Positions 42,301 to 54,278 of a stretch of DNA of 64,000 nucleotides are shown here, piece by piece; within the stretch, counting starts at the first letter, position 1, and every line of letters begins with the position of its first letter. This DNA is from Heterohyrax brucei (lineage: Eukaryota > Chordata > Mammalia > Hyracoidea > Procaviidae): assembly GCA_028571685.1 (NCBI GenBank), contig CM053148.1, forward strand, positions 85,768,001-85,832,000, in the 5' to 3' direction. A model generated the notes under the pieces. It ran no database searches and was not told the DNA's origin. It worked only from the letters and a program-made list of their open reading frames with translations. The position numbers were made by a program, and so were the translations under genes.

Positions 42301-43424
42301 TTTTTTGCCTCTAGGTGTTTTGATTTCTAGAAAGGCAGAATATGAACATACATCATTTCTATTTTATAGTCCCAGCTGTGTCTACAGTTTAGATTTTCAC
42401 CAAGGTTAGTTGATAAGGTGATAACATCCTAATGACAGACCAGAAAATGGGATCATAGAAAACTAAGGTGGTGGCCAACTTGTTGCAAAGGGGAGTGTGC
42501 ATTATGTTTGAGGATTTCTTACTCTTGCAAAGGACAGCCTTACCATGTTGGTCCTATTGGTCTGCTTGCATAAAACAACAAAGGAAAGTGTACATCCATC
42601 CAATGGAAAGGTCCACACTCATGTGCATCTGAGCTGTGAATGGAAAGATTTCCCTGGGGATATGCACCCTGGATAGTTTTCTGTGACTCCATTTCCAGAT
42701 ATTCAACTTCTATGTGATTTGGTTGTATAATGCGTCTACAGGCTTCTAGTTCTCCTTTCTTACTTTGATCTCACAATGCGTCATCTCTGGTTTTACAAAA
42801 TAAAGGCATACCTCTCACAGATCCTGCGACTTTCCATGGTCTCTGCAAGGAATAGGTGGAGAATAGGTACACTGAAGGGCAGTCCTTTGAGCACATATCA
42901 AGAGATCCTAAAGGACCAACAAACTCATGTCAAGATTCCCTGTTTTAGCTAATGAACTAGCTGGTTAACGTGTTTGCTGTGTGTCTACTTATTTATTCTA
43001 GAAACAGAATTCCAAAGTGATATGGTTGTCACCAGGCTACATATTAGCATTTAATTTAAAAAACTAAATTCAAAATTCTTCCACAATAAAATAAGTCCGA
43101 TTTGGCTGAATGGGTTGACAACAACGGCTGGCTTTGTTAATCAAATAATGTGACAACACATTCCATGAGATAAACCCACAGCTCCATGGGTCTGATAAAA
43201 TATATTTAAAATCCTTATGAAGTGCACAATATCCTGGAAACTACATCCTTTGAAACTAATTTCAAATGCATGGCACCTCAACTTTAAAATGGGGGTACAT
43301 GCTTTTTCCAATTTTTTTATGGGGTATGTAGGTAAAAATTTTGGAGAATACCATTTTAGAGCCTACAGTAGAACAACTGTTAGAGATCTGCAGAAGATGT
43401 GATTATTTGGTTCACTTTTTTTTT
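42301..43424. other. Repeat-poor stretch
   Basis: 1.1 kb with no recognised transposon or ORF of interest; a candidate for conserved noncoding sequence simply because it lacks repeats. Confidence 0.4.
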
Positions 43425-43520
43425 TACAGAGAAACAAAGCAAGACAAAGACACTAAATGGCTTGCAACCCACTCATGACAGATCTGGGATTATGACCTGA
43501 GCATCCTGGTATCTAAAAAA
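43425..43520 (-). mobile_element. MIR, antisense
   Basis: 'ttttacagagaaacaaagca', 'ctaaatggcttgcaacccac', 'gatctgggattatgacctga' follow MIR in reverse. Confidence 0.6.
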
Positions 43521-44857
43521 CGTTTCCATTTTATATACTTCCCGAATTCTCCATTCTATCTATCCCACCCTGTCAAGTCATCAAGGGGATCCCAAAGCAG
43601 AAGGCAGACATCAGTTAAACAAATGAACTGTTCCCTCTGGAAAAAGAAGTGGCAGAGCGGCAGGAGCTTCTGTTAACAGACTTAAAATGTGACACCAATG
43701 AAAAGAAACAGGATTAAGTCCCTGGAGTCTGAAGAACTGACATTCTTCACAAGACTCTCCTGATTGCCCACAGGCTCACAGTCCCCAGCCCGTCACTGAA
43801 CCAGAAGATAAATTTCACCTGAGCATCACACGGTGATGACACCCATCTTCTGAAACGGGTGTTCCTTGAGTTTATCCAACTCTCCTGATTCTGCTGCCAG
43901 GTGGCAGCCTGACTCTGGTAACTTCCCAACACATCTCCCTTTCAGACTTAATTAGCACAGCACTTTGGGGGGGACAGAGCACTGTACCCTAGGGGGTTCC
44001 CCTCACCAAAGGACAGTAAGTAACCTGTGTCCCTGAGCACATGCGATCATGATTTTGCCTCACAAGCAACAAAGTTAAGCCCCCTGTCGATCCAATCACC
44101 AGTTGGCTTTGACATATATTTCATGTACCCAGCTTTATTTTCCTGTTTATTTCACTTATTTTTGTGATTCTAGAGTCCACTTCCCTGTTCAGCCTACCTA
44201 AGCTATTTATCTGTTTTGAGCTCACAGGAACACAGGATCTATAAATTATCTCTTGGAGCTGCTGAGGGAAGATATTCCAGCTTGTAGGATTCCATTGATT
44301 TCCATCTGCAATGATGAATAGTGCTAACTAGACTAAAATCAACAAAACTATATGTTAATAGCAAAAGAGTTTCCTATGTTAAACGGTCATACGATTACAG
44401 AGGGACATTTCACTTGCAAAGCAGAAACACCAAGAGGGCTCCCAGTGAAAATCTTTGAAAGGTGTCCAGTGATCATTGATTTTGAAGGGACAGCATTGAT
44501 TTATGAGCAATCAATACTATTTTAATTGGAATTTTGCTGTCTCCAGGTACACAGTGGTCTATTAAGGCACATGATACACTCTCTTTCTTTCCAAACTTAC
44601 AGCAAGAATTAGAAAACAGTTTGGGGGTTATTTCACATACCAGTAGTAATTCTCTGTGAAATAAAATCAGAAAAGCCACCCCAACTAATAGCAGAGCCTC
44701 AAAAACTGCAGAAGCATGCACCCTTTCCATGTATAAACTCTTTCTTACTATCCACTGTCTCACAGAGCAAAGCCAGCCATATTAGAAATGGAATTGTTTT
44801 TTCCACTTGGGAGATGATTTATTAGAAAAATCGCTGAAGCAAAGAGAGAGCTCCAAA
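43521..44857. other. Repeat-poor stretch
   Basis: 1.3 kb without recognised repeats. A minus-strand 96-codon frame (44473-44763) contains a hydrophobic segment FEALLLVGVAFLILF but opens with GTG and lacks gene context. Confidence 0.4.
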
Positions 44858-45160
44858 TTCCACTCCGACACCATCTCTTACCGACTACGTGACTTCCCTG
44901 CATCTCAGTTGTACCATCTATCAAACAAGGATAATAATATTTACTTGTTCAAGGCTGGGAAGCTCTGGTTGCATAGCAGTTAAGAGCTACTGCTGCTAGC
45001 CAAAAGGTCGGCAGTTCAAATCCTCCAGGAGCTCCTTTGGGGCAGTTCTATTTTGTCCTACAGGGTCGCTATGAGGCAGAATCAATTCAGTGGCATTTTT
45101 TTTTTCTTTCTTCAAAGTTGGGATGAGGTTCAAATGGCAGAGACACTACACAAAAGCTAA
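44858..45160 (+). mobile_element. MIR split by an AfroSINE
   Basis: 'accgactacgtgacttccct', 'gcatctcagttgtaccatct', 'ggataataatatttacttgt' up to the SINE, then 'ggatgaggttcaaatggcag' beyond it. Confidence 0.65.
44957..45110 (+). mobile_element. AfroSINE in MIR
   Basis: Flanks 'ttcaaggctggg' (before) and 'ttcaaagttggg' (after) look like a diverged 12-bp duplication. Head 'gttgcatagcagttaagagc', B box 'gttcaaatcctcc', tail 'gctatgaggcagaatcaatt'. Confidence 0.9.
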
Positions 45161-45224
45161 GCTGGCATTATGGCATTTGCAAATGAATCTTCTGGATGGG
45201 TATAACATTTTCTAACTTTAACTG

Positions 45225-45298
45225 TTGTGCTAGGCTTGAACTGTCAGTCTTTCAGGTTAGCAGCTGAGTACCTACCATGGCATCACCAGGGCTGCTTA
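45225..45298 (-). mobile_element. AfroSINE head half, antisense
   Basis: 'gcttgaactgtcagtctttc' (B box reversed) and 'ctaccatggcatcaccaggg' (head reversed). The tail half is absent. Confidence 0.75.
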
Positions 45299-46360
45299 AC
45301 TCTAACTGCTCACCAATTACTCAGAACAGAGGTGCTCTGCAGGCAGTGCCCAAGGACACTGTATCATGATCCCTGCCCATTCGTTCCCTTGCCCTCTCAG
45401 TGTACCTTGTTCTATAAACCACTCCCACAAAAAGCCAACTGCCCTCTGAGCTCCCCTGATCTCTGGCTTGTTAAACAATGTCCAGATGTCTTCTAATGGC
45501 CCCAGTGGAATGCTCATGAGATGCTGTCCTGACCAAGAGCAGGGCGGATCCCAGGGCTGGCTATCCCTGCTGCCCTTGTTCTAAGGGCATCACCCCTGAG
45601 TGGAAATTCGAAACAAAATTTCTCCCCACTCAGGACTAATGCTCCATGGGAACACATAAGAAGAGAAAAGCTCTTTAAAAGGATAAGTTGCAGCAAAATT
45701 CTGCCAGCTTTTAAAATGAGGGAGAGAAAACTGCCAGAAGAAACTGGGGATGTGTTAAGCTCAAATGTGTCATCTGTTCTGACAGGCAGATTTCACAAGC
45801 AGCCAAACCCTGACAATTCTCCACCACACTTCCCTGGCAACCCTTTAGTAGACTGCAGCAGTCACACCCTGGTGCAGATGCAAATGTGCTCTTGGCTGCA
45901 CTCTCTATCTCTCTGGGAAGCTACTGTATGCAAATGAACGTGCAAGTGCGGAGCGAGGGGGCAGGCAGGAGGTGGGAACCATCTCTCCTGTCCTCCAGTC
46001 CACAGGGTAAGCCAGCAAACCTGCCCCTGATGCTCAGCTCCTAGGATTTACATATTCTCTACTTCTGAAATGCTGTCGAAGTGCAATCCGAGGATTTGTT
46101 TGGAGGATTTGGTTCTGTTTCATTGAGAATTAGGGGAAGAGTAAAACAATGCCAACTCATTATACGGTGTTGGCATGTTTTTTAAATATTGTAGAAGAAC
46201 TAGCAATATAACAACTCTTTCTCACACAGTGAGAGCTTTGTATTTTTAAATCATGATAGTAGAAGGAAGGAAAAAGTTTTTTTCCAAAAAAATACAAGTG
46301 TTTCCAAGTGAGAGAAATGCTGCAAAATTATTATATACGATGGGGATCATGAACCCACCA
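45299..46360. other. Repeat-poor stretch with paired octamers
   Basis: About 1 kb with no recognised transposon. Relatively G/C-rich near 45940-46020 ('agtgcggagcgagggggcag'). Two ATGCAAAT words lie at 45878-45885 and 45928-45935. Confidence 0.45.
45878..45935 (+). promoter_or_regulatory. Two octamer (ATGCAAAT) sites 50 bp apart
   Basis: Perfect POU-factor octamers in the same orientation with 50-bp spacing inside repeat-poor sequence. Function is inferred only from the motif. Confidence 0.3.
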
Positions 46361-46415
46361 CGCACCAACACGCACACACACACACACATACACACGCACA
46401 GGCACACACACAGAG
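46361..46415. repeat. (CA)n imperfect microsatellite
   Basis: 'cgcacacacacacacacata' with interruptions, then 'ggcacacacacagag'. Confidence 0.92.
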
Positions 46416-46844
46416 TGAATATAATAAGGACCCTGTCCTTAAAATCTACCGTTTTAGCAAATGATGAGATAACATACCATCTTGTTTTGATAGATATTTG
46501 CTTGCTGTGGCTATCCTTGATCAAAAGAGGTGAAATGCAGAGAGAACTTGGCACTAGGCATGACTGAAATATGACATGTCAGAATGCCATTTTCCTGTAG
46601 ATTTGCAGTAATGATGACAGCATACTCTCCAATGACCTAAGAGTCTCTGTTTTAAGCTCTAAAACATCATCACTGTCTTGACTCAGAGGTGATCTGGAAG
46701 CTGAGCCAGAATATTCTGCAGAAATGCACCCATCCCTTGACCTCTTACACAAAGCTTGCTGTTTATGTCAAATGGTAACTCCTTTCTTAGAAGGACAAAC
46801 GTTACATTGCTGCATTCTCCCAATAAAGTCAAGTGAAACATGAA
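46416..46844. other. Unassigned
   Basis: Nothing recognised. Confidence 0.4.
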
Positions 46845-46985
46845 AAACCAAACCCAGTGCTGTGCAGTCAATTTTGGCTCATAGCAACCCTGCAGGATGG
46901 TGTAGAACTGCCCTGTAGAGTCTCCAAGGAGCACCCAAATGAATTTGAACTGCTGACCTTCTGGTGAGCAGCCATAAGGTACATG
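46845..46985 (-). mobile_element. AfroSINE, antisense
   Basis: 'gctgtgcagtcaattttggc' tail, 'gtgtagaactgccctgtaga' body, 'aatttgaactgctgaccttc' B box reversed. Confidence 0.9.
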
Positions 46986-47024
46986 TTTTTCTTCCAAATT
47001 CTAATGCTGCTCCCAAAGTATGCT

Positions 47025-47570
47025 TCACTTAGTCAATAAATATCTATTTACTGAGCACCTGCTATAATGCAAGGCACTGAAAAGACACAGGAAAATAAAT
47101 CAAGCCTGAAACTTGTCCTCAAGGAATTTTCCATTTAATAAAGGAGGGTCAGACATTCAATTAGTTGTTGTGATTCAACATGGAAATAACATGCAAAATG
47201 GAAATGAAATAATAAAATATTATCATGACTGAAAGGAGATTATTTTGCTGGGACTAACAAGGGACACTTCATGAAAGCAATGATATTTAAAACAGATTTT
47301 AAAGAATAGGTAAGGTTTAGAAATTTAAATCTTGGAGAAGCAAAAGCACTTCAGAAAAAATCAACAACTTGACAAAACACAATGGAGAATTATATTTTAG
47401 GATAAGAATTTTGCATGAAGAATCTTTAAAACATTTTAGGCATGGCACGGCAGAACCAAGAGCCTTAGGGTGATTGATCAGGCAGGCATGAGTCAGATGG
47501 ATCTGCACACAGTAAATGGAGGTATGAACCAAGCGAAATTATTTAAGCTGATGATCATAAAAGTCTAAAA
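47025..47570 (-). mobile_element. L2 LINE 3' end, antisense
   Basis: Begins at the reversed L2 terminus ('aatatctatttactgagcac', 'ctgctataatgcaaggcact'), then 'cttgtcctcaaggaattttc' and, far in, 'ttaggcatggcacggcagaa' with 'ccaagagccttagggtg'. Confidence 0.7.
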
Positions 47571-48049
47571 TAAGTCAGTAAGAAGGGAAATGTAGATACT
47601 GAAGTGAGAATCAAGAAAGCAGAATGAACAGAAATTGACATCCACTGGAAGAAGGAAGAAGTCAATTGAAGACTCGTGAGTTTCAGAGCTCATTGGAACA
47701 GAAACCGTGCAATCTTTTGGAGAGATGGTAAAGACTGACTGAGAAGTGATTCCATCAGGAAAACACTGGCATGAATAAGTGATGCCAGTGGTAATCAGTG
47801 CCATAGTTACAGTCACGCCTACCTGTAGGGAATGTCTTGTAGAACCACCGAAAATAGAAGCAGTGGTTATTTTACAGATTACCATGTGCACCCAAGTATA
47901 CACACACACATGCCGCGTTACGGTGGGGTAAGGATAGATACTGACATGACATAGTCACCACTTGCTTTTAGGAAGAAGCAGTACAGATTTCCTGCTGGGA
48001 GCTGCTCAACAAATGTCAAAAGGATAAAAGGCAAAGAACTGAGTTATGC
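47571..48049. other. Unassigned, possibly more L2
   Basis: A 114-codon minus-strand frame at 47565-47909 does not resemble any protein I know. Confidence 0.35.
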
Positions 48050-48350
48050 TGGCATTCACTACTGCCTGGTGGGAATGTAAATTGGCCCAGCCCTTTGGAA
48101 ATCATTCTGTTAAAGGCCATTAAAATATTCATAATGAGACCAACCAATTCCACTCCTGGGAATATAGCCTAGGAAAATAATCCAAATACAGCACATTTTC
48201 TTGTAGGTACTCATCACTGTACTAAGGGGACGAATAAATACTCTACATACGCATTAGAGCGATAGTTAATTGGATGCAAACATGTATCAAAACTCATCAA
48301 ACTATTCTATAAATGAGTACATTTCTCCACATGTAAATTTTGTCTAAAAA
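48050..48350 (+). mobile_element. L1/HAL1 3' region, sense
   Basis: 'gcctggtgggaatgtaaatt', 'caattccactcctgggaata', 'tcaaaactcatcaaactatt' follow L1 3' order. Confidence 0.65.
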
Positions 48351-48434
48351 TGTTAAATTTGTATATTATAAAATATACAAAAATAAGTTATATATATATG
48401 TCACCAGAAAGGGACATTATATTTGGTGAAGTAC

Positions 48435-48610
48435 TGCATCAATGTAAAAGACAGAAACACTCAATGAAATAAGCTGACACAATTGCTGCAACAATGGTCT
48501 CAGGCATACCAGTGACCACAGAGATGGCACAGGGACCTGACAATGTTTTGTTCTTTTATACACAAGGCCACTATGAATCAGTGTAGACTTAACGGCAACT
48601 GACAAAAATA
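48435..48610 (+). mobile_element. RTE 3' end, sense
   Basis: 'gctgacacaattgctgcaac', 'gatggcacagggacctgaca', 'ccactatgaatcagtgtaga', ending 'ggcaactgacaaaaataac'. Confidence 0.8.
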
Positions 48611-48671
48611 ACATATCTATACATATACATATATTTTCCTTCTTACAAATTAAAGAGTCTAATACCAAATT

Positions 48672-48822
48672 GGAAACCCTGGTGGCCTAGTAGTTAAGTG
48701 CTACTTCTGTTCAAATCCATCAGGCACTCCTTGGAAACTCTATAGAGCAGATCTACCCTGTCCCATAGGGTTTCTATGACTTGGAACTGACTCAGCAGCA
48801 GTGGTTTTGGTTTTAGGGGTTC
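48672..48822 (+). mobile_element. AfroSINE with B-box-side deletion
   Basis: Head 'ccctggtggcctagtagtta', then jumps to 'gttcaaatccatcaggcact', missing about 20 bases between A and B boxes. Flanks 'taataccaaat' and 'caatactaaat' may be its duplication. Confidence 0.9.
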
Positions 48823-48824
48823 AA

Positions 48825-49737
48825 TACTAAATCAACCTAAGTCATCCAACACAGAGAGATCTAAGACTTGAAGGATCTATTTGATTATGTCTTGTGATAT
48901 TACTAAAACAAGGATTCAATTATAAGTGATTCTGGTAATACAGGAAACATGTTAAATGTTAATAGAAAAAATAGATACAAAATGCTACCAGTAATGTAAT
49001 CATAAGTACACTGAAACATACACATAAGAAAATTAAGTTATTAAATCTAAACATTTACAGTATTTGTTTCCTCATGATAGGATTATGAAGAACACTTTTA
49101 GTTTTCTGTATTATCTACATGTTACATAATAAACTTCATTACAGTATCGGTGAAAAAATTTATTGTCATTACTCTGTTAAGTAGTGACTAGGTGCTTTTC
49201 CTGATCACTCCCTATCCCCTTTGTCCACCAGGTTCTTGAGCAAATTAGAGGTCCCGGATGGCATCATCCCAAAACAAGGATAAAAATTCATCAGCAAGGG
49301 TCTAAAAAAAAGTCTGTACATAAATGAAATTCGACACCACCTCCCCAAATGAAAGAAATGAGCAAATTCATATGGGCATTGAGAAACTAGGCTTACCAGT
49401 AGACCAGAACACTAAGGAGATTCTAGAACTGAGAGATTGGTAGGAGATAGACTGGAAGCATGATAGAAAAGAGCAGAAGACCCTCTCAGTAAGACATCTC
49501 AGTCAGTGAGCTTTCCCTGTACAAATCCAGAATAACTCAAAGTCAGAAACAGTGTAAGCAGAGAGAAGGCATGTCCTGACAATGCTTTAGCCAATTAACT
49601 AAAAGGTGGCACCAAGAAGACAGCAAACCATTTCTTGACCCCAGTATTTGTCCTTAGGTTAATGAGTACCCCTCTTAAGAATTCTGGCATGCAAGACTAC
49701 CAGCACACTATCAAACAAATAAAAGGGAGAGGTTTTA
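48825..49737. other. Repeat-poor stretch
   Basis: 900 bases, A/T-rich first half; no element or gene recognised. Confidence 0.4.
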
Positions 49738-50277
49738 TTTGATTTTTCATTGCATTTTAAGTGCAAGCTTATAATCTGAGTCAGTTCCTCATACAAAAAC
49801 TTACACTCTGTTATGTGACCCTAACTGCTCTTCCACACACTGTGACAGCACACTCCCCCCCACCCCATATTTCCCATCTTCATTCAACCAAGTGCTATCC
49901 CCCTCTTTCTTCTCATCTGATGCCCAGAGAGGAGCTGCCCAGTTAGTCTCCTGTATCTACTTAAGCCAAGATGCACACTCTTCACCAGTATTATTTTGTG
50001 TCTTATAGACCAGTTCAATTTTTGTCTGAAGAGTTGGCTTCAGAAATGGTTTCAGTTCTTAGCTAATAGAGAGTTAGACCATCAAGGCTGCTCTTTGTAC
50101 TAGAGCTAAAGATCTTCACCCTACATTTCTCCTGTTCCATCAGGGACTCTTTGCTGAGTTCTGAAAGGGATAGTTTTGCCTGCCAAGAGGCACCAGGAGC
50201 CTTACTTCAGTAAGTCAATAATATACTTGCACATCTTTCTGGCCACAATTTCATCCTCTTCCTCTATAGAATCACCA

Positions 50278-50441
50278 GAAACCAAACCCAATACAGTCAA
50301 GTCAATTGTGATTCACAGCAACGCTATAAAACAAAGTAGAACTGTCCCATAGCGTTTTCAAGGAAAGCCTGGTGGATTTGAACTGCCAGCCTTTTGGCAA
50401 GCAGACATAGCACTTAACCACTACGCCACCAGGGTTTCCAG
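50278..50441 (-). mobile_element. AfroSINE, antisense, in L1
   Basis: 'cagtcaagtcaattgtgatt' tail, 'agtagaactgtcccatagcg' body, head 'gcacttaaccactacgccac' and 'cagggtttcc'. Confidence 0.93.
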
Positions 50442-51584
50442 AAGCATCCGAGGCAATTAGAGTTTGCCTTGACTGCCAAAGACACAGGAATCCTCAACTG
50501 GGGAGAGAAAATGTATTGTGAAACAAACAACAAACTATACAATCTAGATCTTTAACTACAGGTAAGAGAAAGCAAGAAGCACTAAGGATTTGAGGAATTT
50601 AACTCTACACAACAGACACTCCAATCTCAATAAAGACCTATCGCAGAAAACCAAACTTTCCCTATCTCCACCCTGCCTTTGCTACTTCTGACCCTCTCAT
50701 TTCTTTGCTCCTTCTTGCTTTCTCATCTGTGTTTTTGGGAAAATGTTGTTTGGTCTTATATAGTTAATTGCTTTAAGGAGCACATTTCTCATAGGTGTTG
50801 CTACTTATTTGATAGGTCCAACTATTGTTTGGCTAACAGGCAACCTGCAGGAGTGGCTCCAGTTCCAGATTAAAAGGGTGTCTTAGGGTCACAGTCTCAG
50901 AAGTTCTTCCAAGCTCTATCAGTCTAGTACGTCTGGTCTTTTTTAGAAATCTAAGTATTGTTCTCCATTTTACTCCCATTCTAACTGGGACCTTCTATTA
51001 TGTCCCTGATCAGAATGGTTGGTAGTAGCAGCTACGCACTTTCTAGTTCTTCCAGTCTCAGGCTAGGGGAGGCTGTGGTTTATGTGGGCCACTTAGTCCT
51101 GTGCACTACTGCCTTCCTTGAGTCTTTGGTTTCCTTCCCTTTCTTTTGCTCCAGACAGGAAGACACCAATAGTTGCATCTCGGATGGCCACTTGCAAGCT
51201 TTTAAGACCCCAGATGTTATTCACCAAAGTAGAACATAGAACATTATTATCTTTATGAATTCTGTTATGCCAATTGACCTAAATATCCCCCAAGACTATG
51301 GCCGTTAGCCTTCAAGCCCAGTAACTCAGTCCTTTAAGGTATTTGAATGTGTCTGAAACTTTTCCAGAACTGTGCCTATGTGCTCTCTTATCTATATGAA
51401 CATACACACAGCACACACAAATATATATACACAAATACCCACAACTACACCTAAACATGCATGCATGCCCTCCCACATCTATGCAACATACACATCTACC
51501 TATGTAACCACTCACGAATTTTCAGTTTTCACTACTTCTGTTGCAGAAGTCTGTGTTAACATTTACCATTAAAAAAAAAGAAAA

Positions 51585-51743
51585 AGAAACCAATGACGTT
51601 GATTTGATTCTGACTCATAGCAACCCTATAGGGCAGACCAGAACTGCCCAATAGAATTTCCAAGGAGCACCTGGTGGATTTGAACTGTCTACCATTTGGT
51701 TAGCAGACATAGCACTTAACCACTATGGCACCAGGGTTTCCAG
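51585..51743 (-). mobile_element. AfroSINE, antisense, in L1
   Basis: Flanks 'atttaccatt' (51562-51571) and 'atttaccata' (51745-51754) suggest a target duplication. Tail to head is complete, ending 'ccactatggcaccagggttt'. Confidence 0.93.
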
Positions 51744-51867
51744 GATTTACCATAGTTGTCCTTTATTCTCGCATACTTCTCAGTGTCTTTATTTATCTGC
51801 GTCACATTGTGCTGACTTCCCCCATATCATGTACTGCCTTTCCCTTCACCAGAATTAACACACATCT

Positions 51868-51928
51868 ATAGGGTTGCTGTAGGGTCACTATGAGTTGGAA
51901 TCAACTCAACAGCAAAAGGTTTGGATAA
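51868..51928 (+). mobile_element. AfroSINE 3' end, sense, in L1
   Basis: 'ctatagggttgctgtagggt' then 'cactatgagttggaatcaac'. Only about 60 bases, with a small internal repeat of the 'agggt' unit. Confidence 0.85.
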
Positions 51929-52580
51929 GTTTTGATTTTACCATTTAGTAATCCTGCCTCCTTCTGTCTGTCATCCCTGGTAACCATCAAAAATTGGCAT
52001 TTTCTGTATGTAAACCTACTCTTGACTTTTTACAAAAGTGATATCATACAACATTTGCCCTTTCATGATTGACTGATTTCACTCAGCGTAATTTCCTCCA
52101 AATTCATCTGTTTTGTAAGATATTTCAGACTCATTAGAGTTTATCATGGCACAGTATTCCATTTTGTTTATCCATTCATCCATTGATGAACATGTAGGTT
52201 GTTTCTAATGTTTTGCTATTTTGAATAACGCTTCAATGAACACAAGTGTGCACGTGTTTATTTGTGTCACTATTCTTATTTCTCTGAGATACACACTTAG
52301 GAGTAGGATTGCTGAATCACATGGTATTTCTATTTCTAGCTTTTTGAGGAAGCATCATACCATTTTCCACAGTGGATATACCATTTTGCAATCCAACCAG
52401 TAATATATGAGAATTCCAATCTTCCCACAATCTCATCAGCATTTATTGCTTTCTGTTCTTTTAACCAGTGTATTTTTGTGACTTTTATTACCTGTATTTT
52501 TTACTACTCAGTTTTCTTTTTCTATGTAGAGAACAGAAATGGTACACCTGGAAAAACTTTCCCAGTGGTGACAAGGTAAA

Positions 52581-53500
52581 ATAAAGAATTCAGCTACTGG
52601 AAGCAAAGATACTTGATGGCGCTGTGAAGAAGGCTTTACATCTTTCCTTCTGTGTTATCATTTCCTTCCTGTCATTGTAGTGAGCTTCTCTAGCTGCTTT
52701 TAAGATTCCTTTATCTTTCCTCTAGGGTCGCCATGAGTCAGATCCGACTCGACGGCACTTGGCTTGGCTGGCTTTCTTCGTCTTTAATTTTCGGAAGTTT
52801 GATTTTGATGTGTCATGGATTTCTTTGGATTCAACCTTTTTGAGTTCCTCTGATCTCCCTGAATCTACAAGTGTCTGTCTTTTGCCAAATTAGAGAACTT
52901 GTCAACATTTTTCTTCAATTTTTTTTATACACTGCAATTTGCATCTTCCTTTTGGGATTCTTATGACATAAATACTAGACCTTTCAGTGCAGTCCCAAAG
53001 ATTCTGAGGCTTTACTCATTTTCTTTGTAATCTGTTTTCTCTCAGCTCTTTACTTTTCTTCTACAAATTGACCAACTCTGCTATAGTCTGCATTCTACTC
53101 TTTATATCATCCCACGAGGTTTGTTTTTTTTTTTTGATTGCTGTATTATTTCAGTTCTAAGATTTCTATTGAGATCATCTTAGTATCATTGATTTATTTC
53201 CTCAAATTATCTGTCTGTCAATTTCAAGAGTAATTCCTTTTAAGGGATTCCTTAATTCCTGTTAAGTCCTTGTCAAACTGTTTCAACATCTGTGTCATTT
53301 CAGCAATGGGTTCTACTATCTTTTTCCAGGTGAGTTGAGATTCTCCAAGTTCTTCAAGTGCTCAATAATTTTAGATTGTATCTCGGACATGTGAATAACA
53401 TATTATGAGACTCTGGATCTTGTCTAAATCCAATGGAGAATGTTGATATTTTTGTTTTAGCAATTGACTCACTTGAATTCTGGTCTCAAATTTTAACTGG
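52581..53500 (-). mobile_element. L1M-type internal/3' sequence, antisense
   Basis: 'tctagctgcttttaagattc', 'ggatttctttggattcaacc', 'tttcttctacaaattgacca', 'aacatctgtgtcatttcagc' follow an old L1 pattern in reverse. Assignment is by general resemblance. Confidence 0.5.
52722..52772 (+). mobile_element. Tail-only RTE/SINE insertion
   Basis: 'agggtcgccatgagtcagat' plus 'ccgactcgacggcacttggc'. Second example of a 45-50-bp terminus without body; see 33635. Confidence 0.75.
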
Positions 53501-53767
53501 CTTTCACTGACTTGTTTCAACATCAGCCCCCCACGTTTTTTTTCTTATTCCAAATCACTTACAATATCTTTTAAATGTGTCTCACTCAGTGGCCAGTATG
53601 GGATCTGAGAGATGTTTTATTCCTTAATTCAGTTCTCAGAATCTTAATATTCTGTTTAAGATCAGATCCATGCACGCATATGTGAGCAAGAGTGAGTCCC
53701 TGAGTTCAGAACCATCTGTCCTGAAAGTATTAGTAAGAGTACTTCTTTCCCCGTGATCTCCCTGATA

Positions 53768-54278
53768 GCATGATGGCTGACAACTTCACAAACTCATCCC
53801 AGGAAAAGTGCTACAAACCTCATTGTGGAATATCACTATGGTCACCTTCAAAGTACTCCCCTTGGGAAGCTGTGCACCCACACCAGTACGTAGCCCACCT
53901 GTCAAAGCAATTTTGGAACCCTTTCTCTGGAATGGCCATCTGAGCTGTCTTCCTTTCTGTATTTCCTTTATCTCTGTGTAAAGAAAAAGGTCACTGGGAA
54001 CAAGATCAGGTGAATAGGGAGGCTGGTCCCAGTACAGTTATTTGTGTACTGGCCCCAAAACTCCCGCACAGGCAACCATACAATTAGGTTCGCAAACTTG
54101 CCACATTGCCCCCGTACACAAAGACCATTTCAGAAAAAGCTCTAAAATTGCTTTGAAGGGTGGAGTAGGTGCACATCTTCCTAAGGGGAGTACTTAGAAG
54201 GTGATTGTAGTGACATTCAGCAATGAGGAATGTAGCACTTAGAACAAGTAGGTTCACGGACTTAATTGTCAGACCTTG
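53768..54278 (-). mobile_element. Mariner-family DNA transposon, rearranged, with inverted end copy
   Basis: The minus strand encodes YSPDLVPSDLFLY (complement of 53978-54016), the block around the third catalytic aspartate of mariner transposases. Terminal text 'tgacaa' (53778-53783) pairs with 'ttgtca' (54266-54271), and TA dinucleotides flank at 53766 and 54279. The right part 54125-54271 is an inverted copy of the left end 53778-53935: 'caaagcaattttggaaccct' on the left against 'gctctaaaattgctttgaag' on the right. About 1.2 kb shorter than an autonomous mariner and not functional. Confidence 0.75.

Larger units (their letters stand above)
49738..52480 (-). mobile_element. L1 3'UTR and ORF2 end, antisense, carrying SINEs
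   Basis: Starts with the reversed A tail, parallels 7885-8640 ('ctacttaagccaagatgcac', 'agcttttaagaccccagatg'), and passes at about 52080-52450 into the classic reversed L1 text ('tttatccattcatccattga', 'attgctgaatcacatggtat'). Interrupted at 50278, 51585 and 51868. The piece 50442-50660 is not clearly L1. Confidence 0.78.

Noticed and set aside
44473..44763. 96-codon minus-strand frame with a membrane-like segment
   Set aside because: It begins at GTG, has no Kozak ATG, splice context or recognised family; such frames are expected by chance.
47565..47909. 114-codon minus-strand frame
   Set aside because: Near an antisense L2 and without ATG-proximal signals; no protein resemblance.
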